From positions 1,984,001 to 2,048,000 of the forward strand of contig CAUJLY010000006.1 in assembly GCA_963281155.1 (NCBI GenBank): a stretch of 64,000 bases of DNA. The letters are read 5' to 3'. The translations under genes were made by a program, and so were the position numbers. The number at the start of each line of letters is the position of its first letter. The stretch's first letter is position 1. Source of the stretch: Rhabditophanes sp. KR3021 (taxonomy: Eukaryota; Nematoda; Chromadorea; Rhabditida; Alloionematidae). The notes beneath the pieces were generated by a model, which made no database searches, was not told the origin of the DNA, and saw nothing but the letters and a program-made list of their open reading frames with translations. This document shows positions 63,648 to 64,000 of the stretch, one piece after another.

Positions 63648-64000
63648 CTATTATTTAGAAAAAAGAAAAAACACGATTAGAAAGTTGTTAATGTGTTAAA
63701 TAAATATTTAAAACATCTAAATAGTTATGACTGTGTTCACTCTGTTATAACTTTATACTTTGGATGGGTGTTTTAGCAGTTGTGGTTAAGAAGAAGCGTG
63801 GTTTTGTTTAAAGATGTGTTTCGCATTATAAAAGGGATAATTGCATTGCCGTGATCAAGGCTGTACAAGACGGAAGCTTGTGAGTACTTTTTGGAGAGTA
63901 GAAAGAAGATATTTAGATAAGATTAAATTTGTCTATTAGAATGTAGATACAAGCAGTATACACTATCATTTTACATAAGCTTCAATAATATTGGGGTTTA
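63648..64000. other. ATIC intron to the right edge
   Basis: The acceptor TAATAG ends at 63648 on the minus strand. Nothing upstream of it matches the expected preceding ATIC sequence, so this is intron that continues beyond the window. Confidence 0.6.

Overview
This is A+T-rich nuclear DNA from a nematode-like animal. The grounds are: introns mostly 40-60 nt with GT..AG ends and a short T-rich acceptor, long gene-poor A+T spacers, a nuclear receptor with the post-zinc-finger sequence AVRPDRD seen in nematode HNF4-derived receptors, a nematode-type MAM-like secreted protein, PAN-domain and GT49 proteins, an invertebrate-type lysozyme, and the remains of a worm-type CK1/TTBK kinase. The species cannot be named from the window. 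A NAMPT gene argues against a close relative of Caenorhabditis, which lacks that enzyme. I rebuilt each gene by joining exons so that reading phase and family similarity both hold; nearly all joins are phase-consistent.

Layout. 1-2240 (-): nuclear receptor whose C-terminal exon runs off the left edge. 3544-4630 (-): BTBD10/KCTD20 protein. 4631-8871: 4 kb with no supported gene. 8872-11526 (+): tincar-like membrane protein. 12655-13320 (+): frameshifted kinase pseudogene. 14988-15671 (-): GPI-type LU/Ly6 protein. 17259-18083 (-): alpha-tubulin acetyltransferase. 20620-21204 (-): ARF1. 24921-26063 (+): phospho-site-rich protein of unknown function. 26254-27339 (-) and 27943-29559 (-): EF-hand nicotinamidase and NAMPT, side by side. 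30885-40709 (+): a four-gene run of DNAJC12, a PAN-domain secreted protein, a rhodopsin-like GPCR and a full ABCB/P-glycoprotein. 41201-43330 (-): nicotinic-type receptor subunit. 46361-48716 (-): MAM-like secreted protein. 51567-55301 (-): synaptojanin. 56520-57595 (+): Pro/His-rich secreted protein. 57648-59139 (-): GT49 glycosyltransferase. 60053-63647 (-): the 3' half of ATIC, with a complete i-type lysozyme gene (+) nested in one of its introns.

Functional links. NAMPT and nicotinamidase both consume nicotinamide and start the two alternative NAD salvage routes. An animal carrying both, adjacent on one strand, is the most notable arrangement here. Synaptojanin, ARF1, alpha-tubulin acetyltransferase, the receptor subunit and the GPCR are ordinary neuronal or cell-biological genes with no sign of a shared pathway. 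P-glycoprotein contains an 11-nt micro-exon needed to keep the D-loop of its first ATPase domain, and a one-base frameshift in its second half that looks like a homopolymer error or a recent null allele. I found no bacterial operon, CRISPR array, intact transposon, tRNA or rRNA gene.
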